A stretch of 60,707 bases of DNA. Source: Bacteroidales bacterium (GTDB lineage: Bacteria > Bacteroidota > Bacteroidia > Bacteroidales > Muribaculaceae). The notes beneath the pieces were generated by a model, which saw only the letters and a program-made list of their open reading frames with translations, searched no databases and was not told the DNA's origin. This document shows, in pieces, positions 50,242 through 60,013 of this stretch; within the stretch, counting starts at the first letter, position 1; each line of letters starts with the position of its first letter. The translations under genes were made by a program, and so were the position numbers. The DNA is taken from the NCBI GenBank assembly GCA_020859845.1, contig JAJBVL010000057.1, positions 1 to 60,707 on the forward strand. The letters run 5' to 3'.

Positions 50242-51435
50242 TTATAGTTTAGCCTTCAGCGAGGCGGGGAGAGCTTCCTTGTTGACGTAGATGTCCATGG
50301 TCTTAGCCAAGAAATAGGGCTCGGAGACGTAGAAGAATCCACCATATTTCTGATACTCTGTCCAGGAATTCTGCACCTTATAATATTTGTTGCCCTTCTG
50401 GTCAACGGCGCGGCCTACGATGACCATGCCATGGTCGTCGGTGGTCTCTTGGCGGTCAAACATCTCTTGACGGCTCTCTTGAGTGACGGTGATCTCTTCG
50501 CATGGACCATTGATCTTGTTGAGCTCGGCAGCACGGTCGGCCTTCTTGAGGTTGACCCAGCGCGACAGTTCGGTGCCTTCCAGATCGGTCTCTTTGCGAG
50601 GCACGGGCATCACGGCGTAGCCTTCATACCAGTTGAAACCATCCTCCGACACGTCGGCAGCCCAAGCCACAGGATAGCCATTGTCGATAGCATTGTCGAC
50701 CACGGCCTTCATTTCCTCCATTGGTATATTATAATAGGTGCCATTGAGCCAATTGTCGGGGATTTCGAGAATAAACTCTTGGTAGAAGGGATGGTGGGTC
50801 CAGGAGGTCAGCCCAATGTAGTCGTTGAAGTCGATGGGGAGCGAGGCGGCAAAGCTTTGAGGGGTGTAGGTCTTGCCTTCATATTCAAAGGTGGCAGGCA
50901 GCTCGCCAAGGTAGGCGTTGAGGATGCCTTCTACTGCTTGGGGCCATGCTGTGGAGAGACGCTTGTTGGGCTTACGCACCACCTGGTCGAGATATGCCTT
51001 CAGGCCGTTGTCGAGCTCGGCGTGGATGTGGTTGTCCTCGCCATATTGCAAGCCGCTATAGGCGCTCTGAGGCACCACGCCATAGTTGGCCCATACGTAG
51101 GGCACGTCGAGCACGCTGCCGCCAGCTGCCAGATTACACTCGCCGTAGAGACGCACGTAGCGGCGCGCCTTGTCGTTGTAGCAGTGCCACACGGTAAACA
51201 TATCGCTAAGGTCGTATTCCTTGCCCGTCTTGCGCAGCAGCTCCTCTTCAAAGAAGGAGGTGGTGGAGAAGCACCAGCATGTCCCCGACTTGTTTTGGTC
51301 GCGCACGGGCGTGGTCTTAATCACGGTGACATCGGTGAATACGAAGCCCGAATCGGCGGGGGCTGTTTCTTCTTGAGCTTGCACGGCCAGGGGGAGCATG
51401 CCAGCAGCCAGAAGACTGTAGATGAATTTTTTCAT
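50242..51435 (-). CDS. C1-family cysteine peptidase (bleomycin hydrolase/PepC-like), exported
   Basis: A 397-aa papain-fold peptidase with a signal peptide (cleavage after about residue 20, AVQAQEE). Catalytic parts: Q47 and C53 in RDQNKSGTCWCF, His in DDHGMVIVGRA, and Asn in KVQNSWTEY. The fold matches aminopeptidase C/bleomycin hydrolase. Classical members are cytoplasmic hexamers; the signal peptide suggests a periplasmic version, which is common in Bacteroidales. Confidence 0.92.
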   Translation of the reverse strand: MKKFIYSLLAAGMLPLAVQAQEETAPADSGFVFTDVTVIKTTPVRDQNKSGTCWCFSTTSFFEEELLRKTGKEYDLSDMFTVWHCYNDKARRYVRLYGECNLAAGGSVLDVPYVWANYGVVPQSAYSGLQYGEDNHIHAELDNGLKAYLDQVVRKPNKRLSTAWPQAVEGILNAYLGELPATFEYEGKTYTPQSFAASLPIDFNDYIGLTSWTHHPFYQEFILEIPDNWLNGTYYNIPMEEMKAVVDNAIDNGYPVAWAADVSEDGFNWYEGYAVMPVPRKETDLEGTELSRWVNLKKADRAAELNKINGPCEEITVTQESRQEMFDRQETTDDHGMVIVGRAVDQKGNKYYKVQNSWTEYQKYGGFFYVSEPYFLAKTMDIYVNKEALPASLKAKL

Positions 51436-51466
51436 AAGATAGAGTAGTGTGATGAGTTTATGTCTG

Positions 51467-51474
51467 CAAAGTTA
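51467..51474 (-). promoter_or_regulatory. promoter -7 box of the C1 peptidase gene
   Basis: TAACTTTG on the minus strand with TTTG at 51494-51497 (19-bp spacer), 31 nt before the ATG. Confidence 0.65.
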
Positions 51475-51589
51475 CGACTAAAACCCCACTTTTCAAAACA
51501 TTATTATTTTTGGAATGGTTATACGGAAAAAATATGCTTTACAGCATGATTTTATAAGAGAATTATTTGGCAGTTATAATAGCAATTTG

Positions 51590-51597
51590 TAACTTTG
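51590..51597 (+). promoter_or_regulatory. promoter -7 box of gltB
   Basis: TAACTTTG with TTTGG at 51566-51570 (19-bp spacer), 43 nt before the ATG at 51641. No nitrogen-control operator was recognised. Confidence 0.7.
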
Positions 51598-51640
51598 TGG
51601 CCTGTTTCAATGGCAATTTATCACTTTAATGTAAGTTTTA

Positions 51641-54600
51641 ATGGCAAACGTCAACTACACCCAACCGATTGGGCTCTACAATCCCGAGAACGAACACGAT
51701 GCCTGTGGAGTGGGCATGGTGGTGAATATCAACGGAGCAAAGAGCCACGAGCTTGTCGACAATGCGCTTAAGGTGCTTGAGAATATGCGACACCGTGGTG
51801 CGGAGGGAGCCGATGGCAAGACTGGCGATGGCGCTGGTATCTTGCTCCAAATACCACATGAGTTTATCCTTCTACAAGGCATACCGGTACCTGAGAAGGG
51901 AAGATATGGCACTGGCCTTGTCTTCATGCCAAAGGACGAGAAGCGACGCCAGAACATACTGAGCATCATCATCGAGGAGATAGAGCGCGAGGGGCTTGAC
52001 CTCATGCATCTCCGCTCGGTGCCCACCGACCCATCATGTCTGGGGCAGCAAGCTCTTGATAAGGAGCCCGATATAAAGCAACTGTTTATCACAGGGGTGA
52101 CCGATGAGAAGCTCCCTACCTTTGAACGCCAGCTCTATCTGATACGCAAACGCATAGAGAAGCGAGTGAAGGACGAGGACTTCTATATCCTCTCCCTCTC
52201 CAGCTCTGTCATTATCTACAAGGGAATGCTCTCGAGCATGCAGCTGAGGAAGTATTTTCCCGACCTTACCAACAACTATTTCACATCTGGACTGGCGCTT
52301 GTCCATTCGCGCTTCTCCACCAATACATTCCCCACATGGTCGCTGGCTCAGCCATTTCGCATGGTGGCCCACAACGGCGAAATCAACACCATACGTGGCA
52401 ACCGCCTGTGGATGCAGGCCCGCGAGAGTGTCCTCTCGAGCGAGGCACTCGGCGATGTGAAGGCTATAAGTCCTATCGTACAGCCGGGAATGAGCGACTC
52501 AGCGTCGTTTGACAACGTGCTGGAATTTTTTGTCATGTCGGGCCTTTCGTTGCCTCAAGCTATCAGCATCATGGTGCCAGAGAGCTTCAACGACAAAAAC
52601 CCCATCAGTGACGATCTTAAGGCCTTCTATGAATACCACTCTATCCTTATAGAGCCTTGGGACGGCCCGGCTGCCCTCCTCTTCTCCGATGGCCGCTACG
52701 CCGGAGGTATGCTCGACCGTAACGGACTGCGCCCCTCGCGCTACCTTATCACCAACAAGAAGATGATGGTGGTGGCCAGCGAAGTGGGGGTAATGGACTT
52801 CGAGCCAGGCGAGATAGCCGCCAAGGGACGACTGCAACCTGGCAAGATGCTGCTTATTGACACTAAGGAAGGCAAGATATACTACGATGGCGATATAAAG
52901 CAGCAGTTGGCTTCGGCTCACCCCTATGGCGAGTGGCTCAAGGCCAACCGCATACAGCTCGAGAATCTCAAGAGCGGCCGCAAGGTGTCAAACACTGTTG
53001 ACAATCTTGCTGGCAAGCTCAAGATGTTTGGCTTTGGCAAGGAGGATATCGAGAAGACTATCATCCCAATGTGTGTCACCGCTGCCGAGCCTGTGGCTTC
53101 GATGGGCAACGACACTCCGCTGGCCGTGATTAGCGACCGTCCCCAGATATTCTTCAACTACTTCCGCCAGCAGTTTGCCCAGGTGACCAATCCTGCCATC
53201 GACCCTATACGTGAGCATCTGGTGATGAGCCTCACGGAGTATATAGGCAATGTGGGGTGTGGAATCCTCAATCCCGATGAGAGCAACTGCAAGATGGTGC
53301 GTCTGCCCCATCCGGTGTTGACTTCTGCGCAGCTCGACATCCTTTGCAACATACGCTACAAGGGCTTCAACACCGTGAAGCTCCCCATGACCTTTGAGAT
53401 ATCGCAGGGCGAGGATGGTCTGCGAGAGGCCCTCGACCGCCTTTGCAAAGAAGCCGAGGCAAGCGTGGATGCTGGCAACTCCTACATAGTGCTCACCGAC
53501 CGCTACACCGACGAGACCCACGCTGCCATACCATCGCTCTTGGCTGTTAGCGCTGTGCATCATCATCTCATCAATGCTGGCAAGCGTGTGCAGACGGCGC
53601 TCATTGTGGAGAGCGGCGAGATACGCGAGGTGATGCACGCCGCTTTGCTCCTTGGGTATGGCGCCAGCGCCATCTGTCCCTATATGACCTTTGCCGTGCT
53701 CGACGACTTGGTGAAGCGTGGCGAAGTGCAGGAAAATTATGCTACCGCTGAGAAGAATTATATCAAGGCTGTATGCAAAGGCCTCCTCAAAATCATGTCG
53801 AAGATGGGTATCTCCACCATTCGTTCCTATCGTGGCGCTAAGATATTTGAGAGCATAGGCTTGAGCGAAGCTCTGCTGCGCACATATTTCGGTACTAATA
53901 TGAGCACCATAGGAGGGATCGGCCTGCGAGAGATAGCACGCGATGCCATCCGACTACACACGGAGGGCTATGCTCCGCAAGAGCCTGGTGTAGATGAGGA
54001 CAATCTTGACCTGTTGCCCAACAATGGCCAGTATAGCTATCGCAAAGATGGTATACCTCATGCTTGGAATCCAGAGACTATATCCACCCTCCAGATAGCT
54101 ACGCGCCTTGGGTCGTATAAGAAATTTAAGGAGTTTACTCGCTTGGCCGATGAGAAGGAGCAACCTATCTTTATCCGCGACTTCTTTGACCTCAAGAGCG
54201 CTGGTCCGGCAGTCCCCATTGATGAGGTAGAGCCAGTAGAGGAGATTGTCAAGAGGTTTGTGACGGGTGCCATGTCGTTTGGCGCTATCAGCAAGGAGGC
54301 TCACGAGGCTCTGGCTCTCGCCATGAATAGTATTGGCGCCCGGAGCAACACTGGCGAGGGCGGCGAGGACAATGCCCGCTTCCACACGGAGGTGGATGGC
54401 GTGAGCCTTTCGTCGAAGACCAAGCAGGTGGCCAGTGGCCGCTTCGGCGTGACTGCCGAGTATCTCGTCAACGCTGAGGAGATACAGATCAAGGTGGCTC
54501 AGGGTGCAAAGCCCGGCGAGGGAGGTCAGCTCCCTGGCTTTAAGGTGGATGAGATTATCGCTAAGACGCGTGGGTCAATCCCCGGCATCTCGCTCATCTC

Positions 54601-56152
54601 GCCTCCTCCACATCATGATATCTACTCGATTGAGGACCTCGCAGAGCTTATCTTTGACCTGAAGAATGTCAATCCCGAGGCTGCCGTCAGCGTCAAGCTG
54701 GTAGCTGAGAGCGGGGTAGGGACCATCGCTGCTGGTGTGGCCAAGGCCAATGCCGACTTGATAGTGATAAGCGGTGCAGAGGGTGGCACGGGTGCCAGCC
54801 CCGCCTCGTCGATGAGGTTTGCAGGCGTGTCGCCCGAGATAGGCCTCTCGGAGGCGCAGCAGACTTTGGTGATCAACGGGTTGCGTAGCCACGTGCGCTT
54901 GCAAGTAGACGGACAGCTCAAGACGGGACGCGATGTGATAACGATGGCGGCTCTGGGTGCCGATGAGTTTGCCTTTGGCACTCTCCCTCTTATCGTGCTG
55001 GGGTGTGTCATGATGCGCAAATGCTCCACCAATACCTGTCCGGTGGGTGTGGCTACTCAGGATGAGAAGCTGAGAGCCAAATTCCGTGGACGCGCAGAGT
55101 ATGTGGTCAACTACTTCAAATTCTTGGCGCAGGAGGTGAGAGAATACCTTGCTGAGATGGGTCTCCGCAGCCTCAACGAGCTAATAGGACGCACCGACTT
55201 GCTGGAGCCTAAGCCCATAAAGCCTCACACCAAGGTGGCTACCCTCGACTTTTCGCGTCTGCTCTTCAAAATCGTGGGCACCCCACATTGGGATGGGCGA
55301 CCCTACACAAAGGTCAACGGTGTGAAGGACTTGGCGATTATCCAAGATGCTACGACGGCGCTTGAGACGGCTCGTGAGGTTCATCTCGACTACACGATTA
55401 AGAATACCGATCGTGCTGTAGGCTCTATGCTCTCGGGCTTTATAGCCAAGAAATATGGAGCCGAGGGATTGCCCGACAGCACTATCAATCTAAAGTTTAA
55501 GGGCTCGGCTGGCCAGAGCTTTGGTGCCTTCCTGACGCGCGGCGTCAACATCAAACTCGAGGGTGAGACCAACGACTACTTTGGCAAGGGTCTTTCGGGT
55601 GGACGTATCAGCATACTGCCCCCAGTGAGAAGCAACTTTGTGGCCGAAGACAATATTATAGCAGGCAATACGGGCCTCTACGGAGCCACGAGTGGCGAGC
55701 TCTATGTCAATGGACGTGTAGGCGAGCGCTTCGGAGTGCGCAACTCGGGAGCTATCGCCGTGATAGAAGGAGCAGGCGACCACTGCTGCGAGTATATGAC
55801 TGGAGGGCGAGTGGTAGTGCTTGGACCTACAGGACGCAACTTTGCTGCTGGTATGAGCGGCGGTGTGGCTTATGTGTGGAATAAGGATGGCAACTTTGAC
55901 TATTTCTGCAACATGGACATGGTGGAGCTAAGCCTTCTCGACGAGAGCAGCTACCGCAAGGAGCTTCATGAGCTCATACGCCAACACTGGGTTTACACCG
56001 GCTCCAAGCTGGCTCGCACCATGCTCGATGATTGGAACCACTATGTAGAGCAGTTTATCCAAGTGGTGCCTATCGAGTACAAACGTGTGCTGGAAGAGGA
56101 GAAGATGCGCCGACTGCAAGAAAAGATAGCAGAGATAGGTCGCGATTATTAA
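51641..56152 (+). CDS. gltB: glutamate synthase large subunit
   Basis: A 1503-aa subunit of NADPH-dependent GOGAT, which turns glutamine plus 2-oxoglutarate into two glutamates. The class II amidotransferase domain begins at C22 (HDACGVG), exposed by removal of 21 residues in this family. A central domain follows, then the FMN-binding synthase barrel (GEGGEDNARFH, PGEGGQLPGFKV, SPPPHHDIYSIEDL). The 3Fe-4S ligands are in CVMMRKCSTNTCPVGVATQ, and the glycine-rich GXGXG-type C-terminal domain is complete. First gene of gltB-gltD. Confidence 0.97.
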   Translation: MANVNYTQPIGLYNPENEHDACGVGMVVNINGAKSHELVDNALKVLENMRHRGAEGADGKTGDGAGILLQIPHEFILLQGIPVPEKGRYGTGLVFMPKDEKRRQNILSIIIEEIEREGLDLMHLRSVPTDPSCLGQQALDKEPDIKQLFITGVTDEKLPTFERQLYLIRKRIEKRVKDEDFYILSLSSSVIIYKGMLSSMQLRKYFPDLTNNYFTSGLALVHSRFSTNTFPTWSLAQPFRMVAHNGEINTIRGNRLWMQARESVLSSEALGDVKAISPIVQPGMSDSASFDNVLEFFVMSGLSLPQAISIMVPESFNDKNPISDDLKAFYEYHSILIEPWDGPAALLFSDGRYAGGMLDRNGLRPSRYLITNKKMMVVASEVGVMDFEPGEIAAKGRLQPGKMLLIDTKEGKIYYDGDIKQQLASAHPYGEWLKANRIQLENLKSGRKVSNTVDNLAGKLKMFGFGKEDIEKTIIPMCVTAAEPVASMGNDTPLAVISDRPQIFFNYFRQQFAQVTNPAIDPIREHLVMSLTEYIGNVGCGILNPDESNCKMVRLPHPVLTSAQLDILCNIRYKGFNTVKLPMTFEISQGEDGLREALDRLCKEAEASVDAGNSYIVLTDRYTDETHAAIPSLLAVSAVHHHLINAGKRVQTALIVESGEIREVMHAALLLGYGASAICPYMTFAVLDDLVKRGEVQENYATAEKNYIKAVCKGLLKIMSKMGISTIRSYRGAKIFESIGLSEALLRTYFGTNMSTIGGIGLREIARDAIRLHTEGYAPQEPGVDEDNLDLLPNNGQYSYRKDGIPHAWNPETISTLQIATRLGSYKKFKEFTRLADEKEQPIFIRDFFDLKSAGPAVPIDEVEPVEEIVKRFVTGAMSFGAISKEAHEALALAMNSIGARSNTGEGGEDNARFHTEVDGVSLSSKTKQVASGRFGVTAEYLVNAEEIQIKVAQGAKPGEGGQLPGFKVDEIIAKTRGSIPGISLISPPPHHDIYSIEDLAELIFDLKNVNPEAAVSVKLVAESGVGTIAAGVAKANADLIVISGAEGGTGASPASSMRFAGVSPEIGLSEAQQTLVINGLRSHVRLQVDGQLKTGRDVITMAALGADEFAFGTLPLIVLGCVMMRKCSTNTCPVGVATQDEKLRAKFRGRAEYVVNYFKFLAQEVREYLAEMGLRSLNELIGRTDLLEPKPIKPHTKVATLDFSRLLFKIVGTPHWDGRPYTKVNGVKDLAIIQDATTALETAREVHLDYTIKNTDRAVGSMLSGFIAKKYGAEGLPDSTINLKFKGSAGQSFGAFLTRGVNIKLEGETNDYFGKGLSGGRISILPPVRSNFVAEDNIIAGNTGLYGATSGELYVNGRVGERFGVRNSGAIAVIEGAGDHCCEYMTGGRVVVLGPTGRNFAAGMSGGVAYVWNKDGNFDYFCNMDMVELSLLDESSYRKELHELIRQHWVYTGSKLARTMLDDWNHYVEQFIQVVPIEYKRVLEEEKMRRLQEKIAEIGRDY

Positions 56153-56216
56153 CCCTCCTCCACAGCAACAACCCCAACAACTCCAACTACTCCAACAACC
56201 TCAACAACTCATAACT
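56153..56216 (+). promoter_or_regulatory. CA-rich, almost G-free leader of gltD
   Basis: The 64-nt space between gltB and gltD is made of CAACAAC- and CAACTC-type units and has only one G (56166). It would be unstructured in RNA. Such A/C-rich leaders can help initiation where Shine-Dalgarno pairing is not used; this role is inferred. Confidence 0.35.
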
Positions 56217-57593
56217 ATGGGAAATCCAAAAGCTTTTCTCACCATACCACGCAAGGAGGCAGGCTATCGCCCGATCTCCGATCGTCTCCACGACTTCAGC
56301 GAGGTGGAGCAAACACTCAACTCCAAGGACCGTATGGAGCAAGCAAGCCGATGCATGGACTGTGGAGTGCCATTCTGCCACTGGGCATGCCCGCTGGGCA
56401 ACAAGTGCCCGGAGTGGAACGACGCTCTCTACCATGGCAACTGGGAGTTGGCCTATCGGCTGCTGACCTCCACCAACCCCTTTCCAGAGTTTACCGGCCG
56501 TGTATGTCCGGCTCTCTGCGAGAAGTCGTGTGTACTGTATCTCACCGACCATGCTCCTACCACCAACCGCGAGAACGAAGCGGCCATCATGGAACGCGCT
56601 TGGCTCGAAAGCTATATCCAGCCCGAGCCTCCAGCTCATAGGATAGGACGCCGAGTGGCCATAATCGGCGCTGGTCCTGCAGGCCTCTCGGCAGCTTGGT
56701 ATCTCAACAAGGCGGGGGTAGATGTCACCGTCTTTGATAAAGCAGAAGCCGCAGGTGGATTGCTACGCTACGGCATCCCCAACTTTAAGCTCAACAAGAA
56801 GGTGATTGACCGCCGTATAGCCTTGATGGAGGCTGAGGGTATCCACTTTGTCTATAAAGCCGACATCGATGTGGCCTCTCTTGCTGCTGGTGCCGACAAG
56901 CCACTTCCCGACTCGCTGCAAGGCTTTGATGCCTATGTGGTGGCTACCGGCACTCCCCAAGCACGCGACCTTGACATCCCTGGGCGTGACCTTCATGGTA
57001 TCTATTTGGCTCTCGATATGCTGAGTCAGCAAAATCGCATTCTGGCCGGGATGCAATTCCCCAAGGAAGAACTCGTCAACGCCAAAGGTAAACGAGTGTT
57101 GGTGATCGGTGGTGGCGACACTGGCTCTGACTGTATCGGCACAGCCCACCGTCAAGGCTGCAAGGGAGTGGTGCAAATAGAGATCATGCCCCAGCCCCCC
57201 GAGGGCGACAATCCCTCAACCCCCTGGCCTGCATGGCCTGTGGTGATGAAGACCACAACGAGCCATGAGGAAGGCTGCGAACGTCGCTGGCTTCTCAACT
57301 CCACTCAGTTTCTTGGCAAGAACGGCAAGGTGGTGGGCGTAGAAGTTGAGGAGGTGAGCTGGCAGCCCGATGAGGCAACGGGTCGCATGAAAATGATACC
57401 TTCGGGCAAGAAAGAGGTGATCGACTGCGATATGGTGCTCCTCGCCTTGGGCTTCCTGCGGCCCCAGCAACCCCAGTTTGGCCCTAATGTATACGTGGCT
57501 GGTGATGCAGCAGCGGGTGCCAGCCTGGTGGTGAGAGCCATTGAGTCGGGGCGCGCGGTGGCTCGCAAGATAATAGGCTCATTTAATAAGTGA
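56217..57593 (+). CDS. gltD: glutamate synthase small subunit
   Basis: A 458-aa flavoprotein that passes electrons from NADPH to GltB. The N-terminal Fe-S region has CMDCGVPFCHWACPLGNKCP and RVCPALCEKSC, followed by the FAD loop IIGAGPAGLSAAWYL (about 147-161) and the NADPH loop VIGGGDTGSDCIG (about 298-310). Length and motifs match GltD. It is read with gltB. Confidence 0.97.
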   Translation: MGNPKAFLTIPRKEAGYRPISDRLHDFSEVEQTLNSKDRMEQASRCMDCGVPFCHWACPLGNKCPEWNDALYHGNWELAYRLLTSTNPFPEFTGRVCPALCEKSCVLYLTDHAPTTNRENEAAIMERAWLESYIQPEPPAHRIGRRVAIIGAGPAGLSAAWYLNKAGVDVTVFDKAEAAGGLLRYGIPNFKLNKKVIDRRIALMEAEGIHFVYKADIDVASLAAGADKPLPDSLQGFDAYVVATGTPQARDLDIPGRDLHGIYLALDMLSQQNRILAGMQFPKEELVNAKGKRVLVIGGGDTGSDCIGTAHRQGCKGVVQIEIMPQPPEGDNPSTPWPAWPVVMKTTTSHEEGCERRWLLNSTQFLGKNGKVVGVEVEEVSWQPDEATGRMKMIPSGKKEVIDCDMVLLALGFLRPQQPQFGPNVYVAGDAAAGASLVVRAIESGRAVARKIIGSFNK

Positions 57594-57612
57594 ACAATTG
57601 CCATAACTCCAA

Positions 57613-57662
57613 AAAATTACGTATCTTTGCGCGATAATTATCCCGCTGAGATACGTAATTTT
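57613..57662. promoter_or_regulatory. inverted repeat over the nfnA promoter, candidate operator
   Basis: AAAATTACGTATC (57613-57625) is the exact reverse complement of GATACGTAATTTT (57650-57662). The left arm covers the first half of the -7 box, so only the right arm would be transcribed; a protein-binding operator is therefore more likely than an RNA hairpin. Confidence 0.55.
57622..57629 (+). promoter_or_regulatory. promoter -7 box of nfnA-nfnB
   Basis: TATCTTTG with TTG at 57598-57600 (21-bp spacer), giving a separate promoter after gltD. Confidence 0.6.
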
Positions 57663-57701
57663 ATTTCTATCTCTCTCCCCACTTATACATTCATCTACGT
57701 T

Positions 57702-58484
57702 ATGTTTAAGATATTAGATAAGAAACATTTTTCTGAAAATGTGGTGTGTTTCGTTGTCGAGGCCCCGCTGATAGCGCGTAGCCGCCGTCCAGGCCACTTT
57801 GTGATAGTGCGTCTTGGTGAGGGCGGAGAGCGCATACCGCTTACTATTACCGACGCCGATGAGCGTAAGGGTACGATCACGCTTGTAATCCAGGCCGTAG
57901 GCGAGTCGACGCGTAAGATTTGTGCCCTTGAGGCCGGCGATTGCTTGACCGATGTGGTGGGACCTCTTGGGCGAGCCACTAAGATAGAGAAAGTAGGCAC
58001 AGTGGTGTGCTGTGGCGGTGGCGTAGGGGTGGCTCCGCTTCTCCCTATCGTGAAGGCCATGAAAGAAGCCGGCAACCGTGTGGTGACGATCCTTGCCGCT
58101 CGCACACGCGACCTGATAATCCTGGAGGAACAGGTGCGTCCATATAGCGACGAAGTGATAATCATGACCGATGATGGGTCCTATGGCAAGAAAGGCTTGG
58201 TGACCAACGGCGTTGAAGAAGTGATCCTACGCGAACCTGTTGACTTGGTAGTCACTATTGGGCCTGCAATCATGATGAAGTTTGTCTCGCTCCTCACAAA
58301 GAAATATAATATACCTACAATGTGCTCGCTCAACACTATCATGGTGGATGGCACTGGGATGTGTGGAGCCTGCCGTGTGACGGTGGATGGCAAGACTCGC
58401 TTTGTATGCGTTGAAGGGCCAGAGTTTGATGCACATCAGGTGGATTTTGATGAGATGTTGATGCGTCTCCGTTCGTACAACTAA
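57702..58484 (+). CDS. NfnA-type ferredoxin-NADP reductase subunit
   Basis: A 260-aa flavo-iron-sulfur subunit. It has a ferredoxin-reductase-like FAD domain (FVIVRLGEGGERIPLTI), the NAD-binding GGGVGVAPLLPIVKAM, and a C-terminal [2Fe-2S] site D216-x4-C221-x2-C224-x11-C236 (DGTGMCGACR), the Asp/three-Cys ligation reported for NfnA/SudB proteins. With the next gene it makes the NADH-dependent reduced ferredoxin:NADP oxidoreductase or a related sulfide dehydrogenase. The start MFKILDKKHF at 57702 is preferred, because the longer frame starts inside the promoter. Confidence 0.88.
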   Translation: MFKILDKKHFSENVVCFVVEAPLIARSRRPGHFVIVRLGEGGERIPLTITDADERKGTITLVIQAVGESTRKICALEAGDCLTDVVGPLGRATKIEKVGTVVCCGGGVGVAPLLPIVKAMKEAGNRVVTILAARTRDLIILEEQVRPYSDEVIIMTDDGSYGKKGLVTNGVEEVILREPVDLVVTIGPAIMMKFVSLLTKKYNIPTMCSLNTIMVDGTGMCGACRVTVDGKTRFVCVEGPEFDAHQVDFDEMLMRLRSYN

Positions 58485-58502
58485 AAGCACCTCCAAAACA
58501 AT

Positions 58503-59990
58503 ATGTCAGATACTACTACATCGTCGCCCCGCGACGCCGCTTGGCGCGAAGAGCTTCGCGCTGCACATACTGCCAAACAACGCACGTCGATACCACGCGT
58601 GAAGATGCCAGAATTAGACCCGGACTATCGAGTCACTACCTTCACAGAGGAGGTGAACCAGGGACTGTCGGAGCAACAAGCTGTTCTGGAGGCTACGCGC
58701 TGCATGGACTGCCCCGACCCTCAGTGTATCACTGGTTGTCCGGTCAATATCAATATCCCTGGCTTTATAAAAAATATCGAGCGTGGACATTTTCATGAGG
58801 CTGCTGAGGTGCTGAAAGAGACAAGCGCTCTGCCTGCCGTATGTGGCCGCGTGTGTCCTCAGGAGAAACAGTGTGAAAGCAGATGCATCTATCTCAAGAT
58901 GAAGAAGGCTCCAGTGGCAATAGGCTATCTTGAGCGCTATGCTGCCGATTATGACCGTCTTAATCCCTCGTCGGAGGACTCTCCTTCAACCCTCCCGGTG
59001 GCTAACGGCATCAAGGTGGCCGTGGCAGGATCGGGTCCCGCAGGCCTTTCCTTTGCAGGCGATATGATCAAGCGTGGCTACGATGTGACGGTATATGAGG
59101 CTCTCCATGAGATTGGAGGTGTACTGAAGTATGGCATCCCCGAATTCCGTCTTCCCAATGCTGTGGTGGATGTCGAGATAGAGGGGCTGCGCAAGCTCGG
59201 TGTGAAGTTTGTCACCGATTGTATCATTGGCAAGACATTGTCGTTTGCCGACCTTTTGGCCGAAGGTTATGCGGCCGTATTCGTAGCTTCCGGCGCCGGA
59301 CTACCACGCTTTATGGGCATTCCCGGCGAGAACCTGATAGGAGTGATGTCGAGCAACGAATATCTGACGCGCGTCAACCTGATGGGCGCAGGACGTGAGG
59401 GTCATGACACCCCCGTGGCACGCGGTCATGTGGCTGCCATAATCGGTGGTGGCAACACGGCTATGGATTCGGTGCGCACGGCTCGCCGTATGGGTGCGGA
59501 GCGTGCCATCATCGTGTATCGTCGTAGCGAAGCCGAGATGCCTGCTCGTATCGAGGAAGTGAAGCATGCCAAGGAGGAGGGCGTGGAGTTTATGACGCTT
59601 CACAACCCTGTGGAATATCTTGGCGATGAGAAGGGTCGCGTCAGGGCTATGCGCCTGCAGCGCATGGAGCTCGGTGAGCCTGATGCTTCGGGTCGCCGCG
59701 CACCTGTGCCAGTGGAGGGAGATATCGTAGAGATTCCGGTCGATATGGTGATAGTCAGTGTAGGCGTGTCGCCCAATCCTTTGATACCTTCGTCGGTAGA
59801 AGGCCTTGACGTGTCGCGCCGAGGCACGATTGTGGTCAACGAAGCTTCGATGCAGTCGTCGATCCCTGAACTTTATGCTGGAGGCGATATTGTGCGCGGA
59901 GGAGCTACCGTGATTCTTGCCATGGGTGATGGTCGCAGAGCAGCCGCTGGCGTCCATGAAGCTCTGACCCACACGAGACCACAAGAATAA
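58503..59990 (+). CDS. NfnB-type NADPH-dependent oxidoreductase (GltD-like)
   Basis: A 495-aa partner of NfnA and paralogue of GltD. The N-terminal Fe-S region has CMDCPDPQCITGCPV and CGRVCPQEKQCESRC for two 4Fe-4S clusters, then the FAD loop VAGSGPAGLSFAGDM and the NADP loop IIGGGNTAMDSVRTA. It is often misnamed glutamate synthase small chain (gltA); the adjacent NfnA gene, 18 bp upstream, points to the transhydrogenase. It would exchange electrons among NADH, NADPH and ferredoxin. Confidence 0.9.
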   Translation: MSDTTTSSPRDAAWREELRAAHTAKQRTSIPRVKMPELDPDYRVTTFTEEVNQGLSEQQAVLEATRCMDCPDPQCITGCPVNINIPGFIKNIERGHFHEAAEVLKETSALPAVCGRVCPQEKQCESRCIYLKMKKAPVAIGYLERYAADYDRLNPSSEDSPSTLPVANGIKVAVAGSGPAGLSFAGDMIKRGYDVTVYEALHEIGGVLKYGIPEFRLPNAVVDVEIEGLRKLGVKFVTDCIIGKTLSFADLLAEGYAAVFVASGAGLPRFMGIPGENLIGVMSSNEYLTRVNLMGAGREGHDTPVARGHVAAIIGGGNTAMDSVRTARRMGAERAIIVYRRSEAEMPARIEEVKHAKEEGVEFMTLHNPVEYLGDEKGRVRAMRLQRMELGEPDASGRRAPVPVEGDIVEIPVDMVIVSVGVSPNPLIPSSVEGLDVSRRGTIVVNEASMQSSIPELYAGGDIVRGGATVILAMGDGRRAAAGVHEALTHTRPQE

Positions 59991-60013
59991 AATAAGGCCA
60001 AGATAATTACAAT

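Noticed and set aside
50431-51447. 338-codon plus-strand frame opposite the C1 peptidase
   Set aside because: Antisense shadow of a gene with an intact catalytic triad.
56160-56214. CAACAAC repeats considered as a CRISPR or tandem-repeat array
   Set aside because: Units are too short and irregular, with no spacers; no CRISPR array or cas gene was seen anywhere in the window.
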